Notes under the pieces: generated by a model
What the model saw: only the letters and a program-made list of their open reading frames with translations
Database searches by the model: none
What the model was told of the DNA's origin: nothing
Source: Halomonas ventosae
GTDB lineage: Bacteria > Pseudomonadota > Gammaproteobacteria > Pseudomonadales > Halomonadaceae
NCBI RefSeq assembly: GCF_004363555.1
Contig: NZ_SNZJ01000006.1
Span: forward strand, 62,001 to 126,000
Length of the DNA: 64,000 nucleotides
Direction: 5' to 3'
Part shown: positions 29,136-38,800 of the stretch, one piece after another
Numbering within the stretch: position 1 is the first letter of the stretch
How the letters are laid out: each line of letters begins with the position of its first letter
Translations under genes and position numbers: made by a program

Positions 29136-29594
29136 ATGGATATCCGCAAGGTCAAGAAGCTGATCGAGCTGCTCGAAGAGTCCAACATCAGCGAGATCGA
29201 GATCCAGGAAGGGGAGGAATCGGTTCGCATCAGCCGCCACCCCAACGGCACGAACTGGCAGACGCCCATGCCTCAGCCCTATGAGGCACCGGCTGCAGCG
29301 GCCCCCCAGGCGCCGGCACCGGCTGCCGAGCCCGCCGCCGATGCCGCGCCGGCCTACCAGGGGCATACCGTCAACTCGCCGATGGTCGGCACCTTCTACC
29401 GTTCGCCGGCACCCGGCTCCAAGGCCTTCGTCGAGATCGGCTCGAGCGTCAAGAAGGGCGAGACCATCTGCATCGTCGAAGCGATGAAGATGATGAACCA
29501 GATCGAGGCCGACCGGGACGGCGTGATCGAAGCCTTCCTGGTCGAGGATGGCGAACCGGTCGAGTTCGACCAGCCGATGCTCGTCATCGCCTGA
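29136..29594 (+). CDS. accB: Biotin carboxyl carrier protein of acetyl-CoA carboxylase
   Basis: 152 aa. N-terminal helical region that binds AccC, an Ala/Pro-rich linker (~48-75), and the biotinyl domain with the target Lys in [13 protein letters not shown]. Followed by accC after 39 bp. No aroQ lies between dsbD and accB; the 205-bp gap (28931-29135) shows no coding remnant. Confidence 0.98.
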   Translation: MDIRKVKKLIELLEESNISEIEIQEGEESVRISRHPNGTNWQTPMPQPYEAPAAAAPQAPAPAAEPAADAAPAYQGHTVNSPMVGTFYRSPAPGSKAFVEIGSSVKKGETICIVEAMKMMNQIEADRDGVIEAFLVEDGEPVEFDQPMLVIA

Positions 29595-29633
29595 CGCTCC
29601 CGTCCTCATCATTCACCAACTGGCGGATTCCTC

Positions 29634-30974
29634 ATGCTGGACAAGGTCCTCATCGCCAATCGTGGCGAGATAGCCCTGCGCATCCTGCGCGCCTGCAAGG
29701 AACTGGGCATCAAGACGGTGGCGGTCCACTCGACGGCCGACCGCGAGCTCATGCACGTGCGCCTGGCGGACGAGGCCGTATGCATCGGGCCGGCTTCCTC
29801 GGCGAACTCCTACCTGAACATCCCGTCGCTGATCAGCGCCGCGGAAGTCACCGACTCCAGTGCCATCCACCCCGGCTACGGCTTCCTCTCCGAGAATGCC
29901 AACTTCGCCGAGCAGGTCGAACGCTCCGGTTTCACCTTCATCGGTCCCCGTGCCGAGACCATTCGCCTGATGGGCGACAAGGTCAGCGCCATCGAGTCGA
30001 TGAAGAAGGCCGGCGTGCCGACGGTGCCCGGCTCCGACGGTCCCCTGGGTGACGACGAGGGGGAGATCCTCGCCGTGGCCCGGCGCATCGGCTACCCGGT
30101 GATCATCAAGGCCGCCGCCGGGGGCGGCGGGCGCGGCATGCGCGTGGTACACACCGAGGCGCACCTGCTCTCGGCGGTCAACGTCACCCGCACCGAGGCC
30201 TACTCCTCCTTCGGCGACGGCACCGTCTACATGGAGAAGTTCCTCGAGAACCCGCGCCACGTGGAGGTGCAGGTGCTGGCCGATGGCCAGGGCAACGCCA
30301 TCCACCTCTATGATCGCGACTGCTCGCTGCAACGCCGTCACCAGAAGGTGATCGAGGAGGCCCCCGCCCCGGGAATCGACGAGACCGCCCGCGCCGAGGT
30401 CCTCGAGGCGTGCCGGGAGGCGTGCATCACCATCGGCTACCGGGGCGCCGGCACCTTCGAGTTCCTCTACGAGAACGGCCAGTTCTTCTTCATCGAGATG
30501 AACACCCGGGTCCAGGTGGAGCACCCCGTGACCGAGATGGTCACCGGCGTGGACATCGTCCGCGAGCAGCTGCGCATCGCCTCGGGCCTACCACTGTCGG
30601 TGCGCCAGGAGGACGTCAAGCTCGCCGGCCACGCCTTCGAGTGCCGCATCAACGCCGAGGATGCCAGGACCTTCATGCCCTCGCCGGGCAAGGTGACCCT
30701 CTACCACCCGCCCGGCGGTCTCGGCGTGCGCATGGACTCCCATGTCTACACGGGCTACACCGTGCCGCCCCACTACGACTCGCTGATCGGCAAGCTGATC
30801 ACCTGGGGCGTGGACCGGGAGACGGCGCTGATCCGCATGCGCAACGCCCTGGACGAGCTGCTGGTGGAAGGCATCAAGACCAACACCGACCTGCACAAGG
30901 ACCTGGTGCGCGACGGCTACTTCCAGCAGGGCGGCGTCAACATCCACTACCTGGAGAAGAAGCTGGGCCTCTGA
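29634..30974 (+). CDS. accC: Biotin carboxylase subunit of acetyl-CoA carboxylase
   Basis: 446 aa. [20 protein letters not shown], the ATP loop [13 protein letters not shown], and [18 protein letters not shown] are intact. Carboxylates AccB biotin in the first step of fatty-acid synthesis. Serves as the in-window reference for the reduced paralogue at 1007-1912. Confidence 0.98.
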   Translation: MLDKVLIANRGEIALRILRACKELGIKTVAVHSTADRELMHVRLADEAVCIGPASSANSYLNIPSLISAAEVTDSSAIHPGYGFLSENANFAEQVERSGFTFIGPRAETIRLMGDKVSAIESMKKAGVPTVPGSDGPLGDDEGEILAVARRIGYPVIIKAAAGGGGRGMRVVHTEAHLLSAVNVTRTEAYSSFGDGTVYMEKFLENPRHVEVQVLADGQGNAIHLYDRDCSLQRRHQKVIEEAPAPGIDETARAEVLEACREACITIGYRGAGTFEFLYENGQFFFIEMNTRVQVEHPVTEMVTGVDIVREQLRIASGLPLSVRQEDVKLAGHAFECRINAEDARTFMPSPGKVTLYHPPGGLGVRMDSHVYTGYTVPPHYDSLIGKLITWGVDRETALIRMRNALDELLVEGIKTNTDLHKDLVRDGYFQQGGVNIHYLEKKLGL

Positions 30975-30994
30975 GCCCGGCATCTTTCCTGCCT

Positions 30995-31020
30995 GCGGGG
31001 CGGCCACGGCCGCCCCGCTT
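30995..31020 (+). terminator. Hairpin after accC
   Basis: GCGGGGCGGCC (30995-31005) pairs with GGCCGCCCCGC (31008-31018), followed by only TTGCGTT. Likely a weak terminator before prmA. Confidence 0.6.
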
Positions 31021-31061
31021 GCGTTCCCCCTGCCGCTCCCAGCCCCGATCGGAGACCGCCC

Positions 31062-31970
31062 ATGCCCTGGATGCAACTCAAGGCCCGCATTGCCCCCGAG
31101 CACGCCGAACTCCTCGAGGAGCTGCTGCTCGCCGAGGGCGCGACCGCCATCACCCTGCAGGACGCCTTCGACGATCCGGTCTTCGAGCCGGAGCGGGGCA
31201 CCACCCCGCTGTGGGATGAGACGGTGCTCACCGGCCTCTACGACGACCTGGAGGGGATTGAGGCGATGCTCGACCGGGTGCGCCAGGCCTGGGCCGCCGA
31301 GTTTCCCGAGGAGCCCTGCCCCGAGGTCGAGGTCGAGCTGCTGGCCGACCGCGACTGGGAACGCGAGTGGATGGACGACTTCCATCCCCTGCGGATGGGC
31401 GAGAAGCTGTGGATCGTGCCGAGCTGGCACGCCCCGCCGGAGCCCGACGCCGTCAACCTCCACCTGGACCCGGGGCTAGCCTTCGGCACCGGCACCCACC
31501 CCACCACGGCGCTGTGCCTGGCCTGGCTCGACGGCCTGTCGGTGGCTGGCGAACTGCAGGCCCTTTCGGTCCTCGACGTGGGGTGCGGCTCGGGCATCCT
31601 CGCCATCGCCGCCCTCAAGCTCGGGGCACAACGGGCCACCGGCACCGATATCGACCCCCAGGCGCTGCAGGCCAGTCGCGACAATGCCGAGCGCAACGGC
31701 GTGGCTGAGGCCGACTTCCGGCTCTGCTATCCCGAGCAACTCGAGCCGGGCGACTTCCCGCTGGTGGTCGCCAACATCCTCGCCGGGCCCCTGGTGGAGC
31801 TGGCCGACGAGATCGCCGGGCGCGTGGCCCCGGGGGGCCGCCTGGCCCTCTCGGGCATCCTCGAGGGGCAGGCCGAGGCGGTGCTCGAGGCCTACCGCGA
31901 ACAGGGCCTGGTCATGGACGAGCCGGAGGTCCGCGAGGGCTGGGTGCGACTTTCCGGGCGCCGCCCCTGA
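31062..31970 (+). CDS. prmA: Ribosomal protein L11 methyltransferase
   Basis: 302 aa. N-terminal L11-binding domain, then a class I SAM methyltransferase with LDPGLAFGTGTHPTTALCLAWL, VLDVGCGSGILAIAALKLGA and the NILAGPL motif. Length and motifs are typical. Confidence 0.97.
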   Translation: MPWMQLKARIAPEHAELLEELLLAEGATAITLQDAFDDPVFEPERGTTPLWDETVLTGLYDDLEGIEAMLDRVRQAWAAEFPEEPCPEVEVELLADRDWEREWMDDFHPLRMGEKLWIVPSWHAPPEPDAVNLHLDPGLAFGTGTHPTTALCLAWLDGLSVAGELQALSVLDVGCGSGILAIAALKLGAQRATGTDIDPQALQASRDNAERNGVAEADFRLCYPEQLEPGDFPLVVANILAGPLVELADEIAGRVAPGGRLALSGILEGQAEAVLEAYREQGLVMDEPEVREGWVRLSGRRP

Positions 31971-31993
31971 CAGGCATTCGCCTTGAGTAGCGG

Positions 31994-32022
31994 TTCACCA
32001 ACGCCGACCGGGGGCGTATGAT
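31994..32022 (+). promoter_or_regulatory. Probable promoter of dusB-fis
   Basis: TTCACC (31994-31999), 17-bp spacer, TATGAT (32017-32022), about 30 bp before the dusB start. Confidence 0.5.
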
Positions 32023-32052
32023 ATGCAGCCCCTGACGCCAGCGACCCCGACC

Positions 32053-33111
32053 ATGTCCGACTCTCGCCCCCTGCCCCGCATCGGCCGCCACCAGCTCCCC
32101 AACCGGGTGGTCCTGGCGCCCATGGCCGGGGTCACCGACCGCCCCTTCCGGACGCTCTGCCGCCGTCTCGGGGCCGGCCTGGTGGTGGGCGAGATGGTCA
32201 CCTCGGACCCCAGCCTCTGGCATACCCGCAAGTCCCGGCTGCGCATGGACCACCGCGGCGAGCCGGGCCCGCGCAGCGTGCAGATCGCCGGTGGCGACGC
32301 ACAGATGCTCGCCGAGGCGGCGCGCCTCAATGCCAAGATGGGTGCCGAGATCATCGACATCAACATGGGCTGCCCGGCCAAGAAGGTCTGCAACAAGGCG
32401 GCCGGCTCCGCCCTGCTGCGCGACGAGGCCCTGGTGGCGGAGATCCTCACGGCGGTGGTCGACGCGGTGGACGTACCGGTGACGCTCAAGATCCGCACCG
32501 GCTGGTGCGCCGACAGCAACAACGGCGTGCGGGTCGCGCGCATCGCCGAGGACGCCGGCATCCAGGCCCTGGCCGTGCATGGCCGCCATCGCCAGCAGCG
32601 CTACGGCGGCGAGGCCGAGTACGACACCATCGCCGCCATCAAGGCCGACGTGGGCATCCCGGTGTTCGCCAACGGGGATATCGATTCTCCCGCCAAGGCC
32701 GCTCGCGTCCTCGACTATACTGGTGCGGATGCGGTGATGGTCGGCCGCGCCGCCCAGGGCAACCCCTGGATCTTCCGCGAGATCGACCACTACCTGCGCC
32801 ATGGCCAGCCATATGCCGCACCGGGAGATGAGGAGCGCGCCGAGGTCCTTCGCGACCACCTGGCGGCGCTGCATGGCTTCTATGGTGAGCACCTGGGTGT
32901 GCGCATCGCGCGCAAGCATCTCGGCTGGTACCTGGCCGGAGATGCACGTTTCGACGACGCCGGGCGGCGTGCCCTGCGGGCCACCTTCAATGGCCTGGAG
33001 AGTCGCCATGCCCAGCGCCGCTTCATCGATGAACTCTTTCGTCACGACCCCGCCGCGACCCCGGGTCGCATTGCCCGGGCCGTGGCACCGGATGGAATCT
33101 GTGCCGCATGA
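32053..33111 (+). CDS. dusB: tRNA-dihydrouridine synthase B
   Basis: 352 aa FMN enzyme. [22 protein letters not shown], the catalytic Cys in [19 protein letters not shown], and [14 protein letters not shown] are diagnostic. ATG at 32053 gives the normal N terminus ([19 protein letters not shown]); an in-frame ATG at 32023 is the alternative. Coupled to fis (ATGA), as in most gammaproteobacteria. Confidence 0.97.
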   Translation: MSDSRPLPRIGRHQLPNRVVLAPMAGVTDRPFRTLCRRLGAGLVVGEMVTSDPSLWHTRKSRLRMDHRGEPGPRSVQIAGGDAQMLAEAARLNAKMGAEIIDINMGCPAKKVCNKAAGSALLRDEALVAEILTAVVDAVDVPVTLKIRTGWCADSNNGVRVARIAEDAGIQALAVHGRHRQQRYGGEAEYDTIAAIKADVGIPVFANGDIDSPAKAARVLDYTGADAVMVGRAAQGNPWIFREIDHYLRHGQPYAAPGDEERAEVLRDHLAALHGFYGEHLGVRIARKHLGWYLAGDARFDDAGRRALRATFNGLESRHAQRRFIDELFRHDPAATPGRIARAVAPDGICAA

Positions 33112-33446
33112 CCAGCAGCCAATCCTTTGACCAGAATGCCGCGCTGCCCGAGCTGGATGCCCGGGCCTCCCGTGATCTCGCCATGCTGAGCGAGGGCGTG
33201 CGACCGGGCCCGTCGGACGACCGGCCCCTGCGCGAGGCAGTGGAGGCCTCGCTGGCCCGCTACTTCGACCACCTCGACGGCAGCAGCGTCAGCGACCTCT
33301 ACGCCATGGTGATGGCCGAGGTCGAGGCCCCGCTGCTCTCCTCGGTCCTCGACCATACCCAGGGCAACCAGACCCGCGCCGCCGAGATGCTCGGCCTGAA
33401 CCGCGGCACCCTGCGCAAGAAGCTCAAGCACTATGGCCTGATCTGA
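33108..33446 (+). CDS. fis: DNA-binding protein Fis
   Basis: 112 aa nucleoid protein. The C-terminal HTH ([31 protein letters not shown]) is canonical. The N-terminal arm (~1-40) is longer than in E. coli (98 aa). Translationally coupled to dusB. Confidence 0.97.
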   Translation: MTSSQSFDQNAALPELDARASRDLAMLSEGVRPGPSDDRPLREAVEASLARYFDHLDGSSVSDLYAMVMAEVEAPLLSSVLDHTQGNQTRAAEMLGLNRGTLRKKLKHYGLI

Positions 33447-33454
33447 CCGCTCCC

Positions 33455-33482
33455 CCGAGGGAGTCCGTGGCACTCCCTTCGG
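33455..33482 (+). terminator. Hairpin after fis
   Basis: CCGAGGGAGT (33455-33464) pairs with ACTCCCTTCGG (33472-33482) with one bulge. No clear T-run. Confidence 0.5.
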
Positions 33483-33528
33483 CTTTCCCGCCGCCCCATT
33501 CACCCCCATCGACAGAAGAGTGACCCCC

Positions 33529-35109
33529 ATGGCCCAAGCCTCCTCCGCCGCGGTTCGCCGCGCCCTGATCAGCGTCTCCGACAAGACCGGCATCGTCGAC
33601 TTCGCCCGCGGCCTCGTCGAGCAGGGCGTCGCATTGCTCTCCACCGGCGGCACCTTCCGCCTGCTCCAGGAGAACGGCATCGACGTGACCGAGGTCTCCG
33701 AGCACACCGGTTTCCCGGAGATCATGGACGGCCGGGTCAAGACGCTGCATCCGAAGATCCACGGCGGCATCCTGGGGCGCCGCGGCCAGGACGATGCGGT
33801 GATGGCGGAACACGGCATCGACCCCATCGACATGGTGGTGGTCAACCTCTACCCCTTCTCGGCCACCGTGGCGCGGCCGGATTGCACCCTCACGGACGCC
33901 ATCGAGAATATCGACATCGGCGGCCCGACCATGGTGCGGGCCTGCGCCAAGAACCATGCCCACACCACCATCGTGGTGGATGCCGGCGACTACGCCCGGG
34001 TGCTGGGCGAGATCGCCGCCGGGGACGGCGCCGTGTCCGATGCCACCCGCTTCGACCTGGCGGTCAAGGCCTTCGAGCACACCGCCGGCTATGATGCCGC
34101 CATCGCCGACTACCTGGGCCAGCGAGTACCCGGTGGCGAGGACGGCTTCCCGCGCACCTACAACCTGCAGTTCGAGAAGAAGCAGGCCATGCGCTACGGC
34201 GAGAATCCTCACCAGAATGCCGCCTTCTACGTCGAGGCCGACGCCAGCGAGGCCAGCGTGGCCACCGCGACCCAGTTGCAGGGCAAGGCGCTCTCCTTCA
34301 ACAACGTCGCCGACACCGATGCCGCCTTCGAATGCGTCAAGGCCTTCACCGACACCGCCTGCGTGATCGTCAAGCACGCCAACCCCTGCGGCGTGGCCGT
34401 GGGCGCAAGCCCCCGGGAAGCCTACGAGAAGGCCTTCGCCACCGACCCGACCAGCGCCTTCGGCGGCATCATCGCCTTCAACGTGCCGCTGGACGAAGAG
34501 ACCGCCCGGGCCATCGTCGACCGCCAGTTCGTCGAGGTGATCATCGCCCCGGGGGTCGAGGAGGCGGCGCTCGCCATCGTCGCCGAGAAAAAGAACGTGC
34601 GCCTGCTCGATGTCGGTGCCAAGTGGCCCGGCGAGCGCGAGCACGCCCATGACTTCAAGCGCGTCACCGGTGGCCTGCTGGTGCAGGACCGCGACCTGGG
34701 CATGGTCGGCCGCGACGAGCTGACCGTGGTCACCGAGCGGGTGCCCAGCGAGCAGGAGATGCGCGACCTGGCCTTCGCCTGGAAGGTGGCCAAGTACGTC
34801 AAGTCCAACGCCATCGTCTACGCAAAGGACGGCCAGACCATCGGCGTGGGCGCCGGCCAGATGAGCCGGGTCTACTCGGCGAAGATCGCCGGCATCAAGG
34901 CTGCCGACGAGGGTCTCTCGGTGCCCGGCTCGGTGATGGCCAGCGACGCCTTCTTCCCCTTCCGCGACGGCATCGATGCCGCGGCCGCCGCCGGCATCGC
35001 CGCGGTGATCCAGCCCGGCGGATCGATGCGCGACCAGGAGGTGATCGACGCCGCCAACGAGGCGGGCATCGCCATGGTGTTCACCGGGATGCGCCACTTC
35101 CGGCACTGA
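33529..35109 (+). CDS. purH: Bifunctional AICAR formyltransferase / IMP cyclohydrolase
   Basis: 526 aa, last two steps of IMP synthesis. N-terminal MGS-like cyclohydrolase ([36 protein letters not shown]) and C-terminal transformylase ([13 protein letters not shown] [38 protein letters not shown]). ATG at 33529 with AGAAGAG upstream. purD, often next, is not present here. Confidence 0.98.
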   Translation: MAQASSAAVRRALISVSDKTGIVDFARGLVEQGVALLSTGGTFRLLQENGIDVTEVSEHTGFPEIMDGRVKTLHPKIHGGILGRRGQDDAVMAEHGIDPIDMVVVNLYPFSATVARPDCTLTDAIENIDIGGPTMVRACAKNHAHTTIVVDAGDYARVLGEIAAGDGAVSDATRFDLAVKAFEHTAGYDAAIADYLGQRVPGGEDGFPRTYNLQFEKKQAMRYGENPHQNAAFYVEADASEASVATATQLQGKALSFNNVADTDAAFECVKAFTDTACVIVKHANPCGVAVGASPREAYEKAFATDPTSAFGGIIAFNVPLDEETARAIVDRQFVEVIIAPGVEEAALAIVAEKKNVRLLDVGAKWPGEREHAHDFKRVTGGLLVQDRDLGMVGRDELTVVTERVPSEQEMRDLAFAWKVAKYVKSNAIVYAKDGQTIGVGAGQMSRVYSAKIAGIKAADEGLSVPGSVMASDAFFPFRDGIDAAAAAGIAAVIQPGGSMRDQEVIDAANEAGIAMVFTGMRHFRH

Positions 35110-35124
35110 CGCCTGCGGCGAGTG

Positions 35125-35172
35125 GCAAGGAGCAAGGAGCAAGGAGCAAGGAGCAAGGAGCAAGGAGCAAGG
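35125..35172. repeat. Tandem array, ~7 copies of GCAAGGA
   Basis: Six perfect 7-bp copies and a partial seventh, 15 bp after purH. Opposite-polarity CTTGTTCCTTGCCCCTTGAG lies across the terminator at ~35303-35330, next to the gabD 3' end. Confidence 0.88.
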
Positions 35173-35231
35173 CAGGATAGTGCCGAGGCTTCTTCCTTCC
35201 GTCCCCCGCCCCCTGACCGTCCTTGTCGATG

Positions 35232-35270
35232 AAAAAAACCCACTCAACCATCAGGTCGAGTGGGTTTTTT
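35232..35270. terminator. Bidirectional terminator between purH and gabD
   Basis: AAAAAACCCACTC (35233-35245) pairs perfectly with GAGTGGGTTTTTT (35258-35270), loop of 12 nt, T-runs on both strands. Confidence 0.93.
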
Positions 35271-35333
35271 CGTGGGAGAAACGGCGGCCCGTCTACGAGC
35301 CGCTTGTTCCTTGCCCCTTGAGCCTTGTCGCTC

Positions 35334-36791
35334 TTACCCCAGATCGATGCAGAGGTACTTGGTCTCCAGGAACTCCTCCAGCCCCTGGTGGCCACCCTCG
35401 CGACCCAGGCCCGAGGCCTTGACCCCGCCGAAGGGCGCGGCGGCATTGGAGATCAGCCCGGTGTTGATGCCTACCATGCCGTACTCCAGGGCATCGGCGA
35501 CGCGCCAGACGCGCCCCAGGTCCCGGGAGTAGAAGTAGGAGGCCAGGCCGTACTCGGTGTCGTTGGCCATGTTGACGGCGTCCTCCTCGTCATCGAAGGG
35601 GAAGACCGCCGCCAGCGGACCGAAGGTCTCCTCGTGAGCCACCTTCATGCTGGTGTTGGCGAAGCTGATCAGGGTCGGCGTGAAGAAGTTGCCGCCCAGC
35701 GGGTGCGGATGGCCACCCAGCAAGAGCTCGGCGCCCTGGTCCACGGCGTCATGGACATGCTCGCTGACCTTGGCCACCGCCTTGTCGTCGATCAGCGGGC
35801 CGATGTTGATCCCGTCCTGGGTGCCGTCACCGACCTTGAGCTCGCTGTTCATGGCGACCGCCAGCTTCTCGCAGAAGGCGTTGACCACGCTGGACTGGAC
35901 CAGGAAGCGATTGGTGCAGACGCAGGTCTGGCCGGCGTTACGGAACTTGGCGGCCATGGCCCCCTCCACCGCGGCGTCCAGGTCGGCATCCTCGAAGACG
36001 ATGAAGGGGGCGTTGCCGCCCAGTTCCAGGGAGATCTTCTGGATGTGCTGGGAGGCCTGGGCCATCAACTGGCGACCCACCTCGGTGGAGCCGGTGAAGG
36101 TGATCTTGCGCACCAGCGGCGACTCGGTCATCGCCGCGGCGATCTCGGAAGCGCGGCCCGGCACCACGTTGAACACCCCGCGCGGCACCCCCGCCCGCTC
36201 GGCCAGCTTGGCCAGTGCGGTGGCGGAGAACGGGGTCTGGCTGGCCGGCTTGACCACGATGGTGCAGCCGGCGGCCAGGGCCGCGCCCGCCTTGCGGGTG
36301 ATCATCGCCGCGGGGAAGTTCCAGGGAGTGATGGCCCCCACCACGCCGACGGGCTGCTTGGTGACCACGATGCGCTGGTTGGGCTTGGCAGCGGGCACCG
36401 TCTCGCCGTAGATGCGCCGCGCCTCCTCGGCGAACCAGCGCAGGAAGCTCGCCGCATAGGCGATCTCGCCGGCGGCCTCCTTGAGCGGCTTGCCCTGCTC
36501 GAAGGTCATGATCATGGCCAGGTCGTCCTGATGCTCGAGCATCAGGTCGTGCCACTTCATCAGGATGTCGGCGCGCTCCTGGGCGGTCATCGCACGCCAC
36601 GCCGGCAGGGCGGCATCGGCCGCGGCGATGGCCCGCTCGGTCTCGGCCCGCCCCAGGCGCGGCACATCCCCCATGGCCTCGCCGGTGGCCGGATTGAGGA
36701 CGTTGATCTGCTCGCCGCTGTCGGCGGCGACCCAGCTGCCGTCGATATAGGCGAAGGGACAGTAGAGCTGCGTTTCCTTGAGGGCTTGCAT
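35334..36791 (-). CDS. gabD: Succinate-semialdehyde dehydrogenase [NAD(P)+]
   Basis: 485 aa aldehyde dehydrogenase. FTGSTEVGRQL, the catalytic Glu in LELGGNAPF and Cys in FRNAGQTCVC are present, with TPWNFPAAMITRKAGAALAAGC as in GabD. ATG at 36791 with AGGAG 7 nt upstream. No gabT or transporter is adjacent, so the physiological source of the semialdehyde is open. Confidence 0.88.
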   Translation of the reverse strand: MQALKETQLYCPFAYIDGSWVAADSGEQINVLNPATGEAMGDVPRLGRAETERAIAAADAALPAWRAMTAQERADILMKWHDLMLEHQDDLAMIMTFEQGKPLKEAAGEIAYAASFLRWFAEEARRIYGETVPAAKPNQRIVVTKQPVGVVGAITPWNFPAAMITRKAGAALAAGCTIVVKPASQTPFSATALAKLAERAGVPRGVFNVVPGRASEIAAAMTESPLVRKITFTGSTEVGRQLMAQASQHIQKISLELGGNAPFIVFEDADLDAAVEGAMAAKFRNAGQTCVCTNRFLVQSSVVNAFCEKLAVAMNSELKVGDGTQDGINIGPLIDDKAVAKVSEHVHDAVDQGAELLLGGHPHPLGGNFFTPTLISFANTSMKVAHEETFGPLAAVFPFDDEEDAVNMANDTEYGLASYFYSRDLGRVWRVADALEYGMVGINTGLISNAAAPFGGVKASGLGREGGHQGLEEFLETKYLCIDLG

Positions 36792-36848
36792 GATCGTCTC
36801 CTGCCGCGAAGGCGGCCTCTTGTCGGTTTGCCCCCATGCTAAGCGAAA

Positions 36849-36880
36849 GACCCCGGTGCACCAAGCACCGGGGTCCTTTT
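36849..36880. terminator. Terminator downstream of folX
   Basis: GACCCCGGTGC (36849-36859) pairs with GCACCGGGGTC (36865-36875); CTTTT follows on the plus strand and TTTCGC on the minus strand. It closes the folE-folX transcript and insulates gabD. Confidence 0.8.
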
Positions 36881-36903
36881 CTATCGCCGAGTCAGGACAA
36901 GGC

Positions 36904-37314
36904 TCAGCGCGGCCGGCGCGGCTCCCGGGAGTCGGAGAGGGTGATGGAGACGGAGTCGGCGAAGCGCAGCGCATGGGGCTTGTCGATCTCCACCTGGGCG
37001 GTCAGCACCTGGTCGTGCCCCATGATCAGGTCCAGCACTTCGCGGGTCATGCGCTCGAGCAGCAGGAAGCGGTGGTCCTCCACCAGGGCGATCACCTGCT
37101 TGGTGATGGTGCGGTAGTTGAGCGCCTGCTCGATATGATTGAACTCGACAGCCTTGTCGGCGCGATAGCGGATCACGGCATTGATCACCACGTCCTGTCG
37201 GTTCTTGATCTCGTCATCCTTGATGCCGATATGGGTCCGCAGCCGCAGGTTCTTGATGCGGATCGTGGCGAGGTCATGGTCGAAATGCTGGTCGTCCAGG
37301 GCATGCATCGGCAT
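36904..37314 (-). CDS. folX: Dihydroneopterin triphosphate 2'-epimerase (FolX)
   Basis: 136 aa. Matches FolX rather than Fol[62 protein letters not shown] and [23 protein letters not shown] at 37314 with AAGGAG 7 nt upstream. 22 bp after folE. FolX makes dihydromonapterin triphosphate, the precursor of the tetrahydromonapterin cofactor. Confidence 0.93.
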   Translation of the reverse strand: MPMHALDDQHFDHDLATIRIKNLRLRTHIGIKDDEIKNRQDVVINAVIRYRADKAVEFNHIEQALNYRTITKQVIALVEDHRFLLLERMTREVLDLIMGHDQVLTAQVEIDKPHALRFADSVSITLSDSREPRRPR

Positions 37315-37336
37315 GTCGGGGCTCCTTGCGGGGGAA

Positions 37337-37894
37337 TCAGCGGCCGCTGACCAGGGTGAGGAATTCCTGGCGCGTGCTCTGCTTCTCGCGGAAGGCACCG
37401 AGCATCACCGAGGAGGTCATGCTGGAGTTCTGCTTCTCCACCCCGCGCATCATCATGCACAGGTGGCGCGCCTCGATCACCACCGCCACCCCACGGGCCT
37501 CGGTGACCTGCAGCACTGCCTCGGCGATCTGACGGGTCAGGTTCTCCTGGATCTGCATGCGCCGGGCATACATGTCGACGATCCGTGCGAACTTGGAGAG
37601 CCCCAGCACCTTGCCGCTGGGCAGGTAGGCGATATGGCACTTGCCGATGAAGGGCAGCAGGTGGTGCTCGCACATGGAGTAGAGCTCGATGTCCTTGACC
37701 AGCACCATCTCGTCCGTCTCCGACTCGAACACCGCGCCGTTGACGATCTCTTCCAGCGACTGGGTATAGCCCCGATTGAGGAACTGCATCGCCTTGGCGG
37801 CCCGTTTCGGGGTGTCGCGCAGCCCCTCACGGTCGGGGTCCTCCCCCAGTTCGTGGATGATCCGGCGATAGTGGTTGGCGAGTTCTTCGGTCAT
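37337..37894 (-). CDS. folE: GTP cyclohydrolase I
   Basis: 185 aa. Zn-site Cys in [19 protein letters not shown] and the second Cys in [27 protein letters not shown] is also canonical. ATG at 37894 chosen over a TTG at 37912. First gene of folE-folX, behind an operator-covered promoter at 37967-37995. Confidence 0.97.
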   Translation of the reverse strand: MTEELANHYRRIIHELGEDPDREGLRDTPKRAAKAMQFLNRGYTQSLEEIVNGAVFESETDEMVLVKDIELYSMCEHHLLPFIGKCHIAYLPSGKVLGLSKFARIVDMYARRMQIQENLTRQIAEAVLQVTEARGVAVVIEARHLCMMMRGVEKQNSSMTSSVMLGAFREKQSTRQEFLTLVSGR

Positions 37895-37966
37895 GGTCAG
37901 GCCCCGTGGCAATGTCGGTGTCCGATGGGTCGTTGGTGGATGGCCTGGCCATCACAACATGTACAG

Positions 37967-37995
37967 AAGATATACAAGTTTTTAAACTTGTACAA
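37967..37995 (-). promoter_or_regulatory. folE promoter overlapped by a LitR/CarH-type operator
   Basis: On the minus strand TTGTAC (37995-37990), 17-bp spacer, TATCTT (37972-37967). Over it lies TATACA-N12-TGTACA (37971-37994), whose spacer is itself palindromic (AGTTT...AAACT). This fits the form T(G/A)TACA-N12-TGTA(C/T)A reported for LitR-type B12-dependent light regulators in Pseudomonas. An extra TGTACA half-site is at 37960-37965. A bound repressor would occlude -35 and -10. The regulator gene is not in the window. Confidence 0.65.
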
Positions 37996-38175
37996 TAAAA
38001 GAGTCTCGGGACTCGTTAGTCTAGCGCATGACGCCTGACAACGCAGCGGTGGTCATTGCCGGAGAGTGACATCGTGTCGCGTCTTCACCGCCACCGGCCG
38101 GCTGCCGGCCCGCCCGGCCTGTGATAAGGTAGCGACTGCTTCATGCTGTGCCCAAGTCACCCTCGAGAGCCCGAC

Positions 38176-38727
38176 ATGATCAAGACCCATGCCTCTCTGC
38201 TGATGGCCGCCATGCTGGCGATGCCGACCCTGGCCATGAGCGATACCCTCGAACTGCCGGCCGATGCGACCGTCGATGTCCAGGTCATCGACGTGATGAC
38301 GCTCTCCGCACAGGCGCCGGAACGCAACGACGTGGTGCTCCACCCGGTGGCCGATGGCGACGCCTCCCATGCCCTGCCGGAATACTGCGTGCTGATCGGC
38401 GACGCCCGCCTCGACGGCGAGCGCATCCGCCTGACCACCCAGTCGCTGACCTGCATCGAGACCGAGGGCAGCGAGAGCGAGATCTACAGCGGCGAGATCT
38501 CCGCTGCCGCCTACGATACGGACGGCAATTTCGGACTCGCCGCCTGTCAGGACGGCAACTGCCGCCTGCTCCCGGAGCAGACCTTCCAGTTGCGCCTGGC
38601 CAGCGACCTGGCCATCGAACAGCAGGACAACCCCGCCGCCAGGATCAACGAGCAGCGCCGCGAGGCCGAGGGAGCGGGAGTCGCCAACCCGATTCCCGCC
38701 GAGGCACCGGATCCCGACGACGACTGA
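38176..38727 (+). CDS. Secreted acidic protein, weakly VirB10/TraB-like
   Basis: 183 aa. Signal peptide ~1-21 (SLLMAAMLAMPTLAMS). The mature part is Asp/Glu-rich with four Cys (residues ~73, 96, 120 and 125). LELPADATVDVQVIDVMTLSAQ followed by YCVLIGDARLDGERIRLTTQSLTCI recalls the beta-barrel core of VirB10/TraB proteins, but no conjugation genes are near. Ends in an acidic tail (APDPDDD). No function can be named. Confidence 0.6.
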   Translation: MIKTHASLLMAAMLAMPTLAMSDTLELPADATVDVQVIDVMTLSAQAPERNDVVLHPVADGDASHALPEYCVLIGDARLDGERIRLTTQSLTCIETEGSESEIYSGEISAAAYDTDGNFGLAACQDGNCRLLPEQTFQLRLASDLAIEQQDNPAARINEQRREAEGAGVANPIPAEAPDPDDD

Positions 38728-38747
38728 ACGCCCCCCGTTGACGACGC

Positions 38748-38773
38748 GACGCACCCCACGGGGTGCGTCTTTC
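38748..38773. terminator. Terminator between the secreted acidic protein gene and srkA
   Basis: GACGCACCCC (38748-38757) pairs with GGGGTGCGTC (38760-38769), followed by TTTC. Genes are convergent. Confidence 0.8.
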
Positions 38774-38800
38774 ATGCTGTCGGACCAGCCCTCGGCCGCC

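Noticed and set aside
33424..35247. 607-codon minus-strand frame across purH
   Set aside because: Antisense artefact of codon bias; purH is unmistakable on the other strand.
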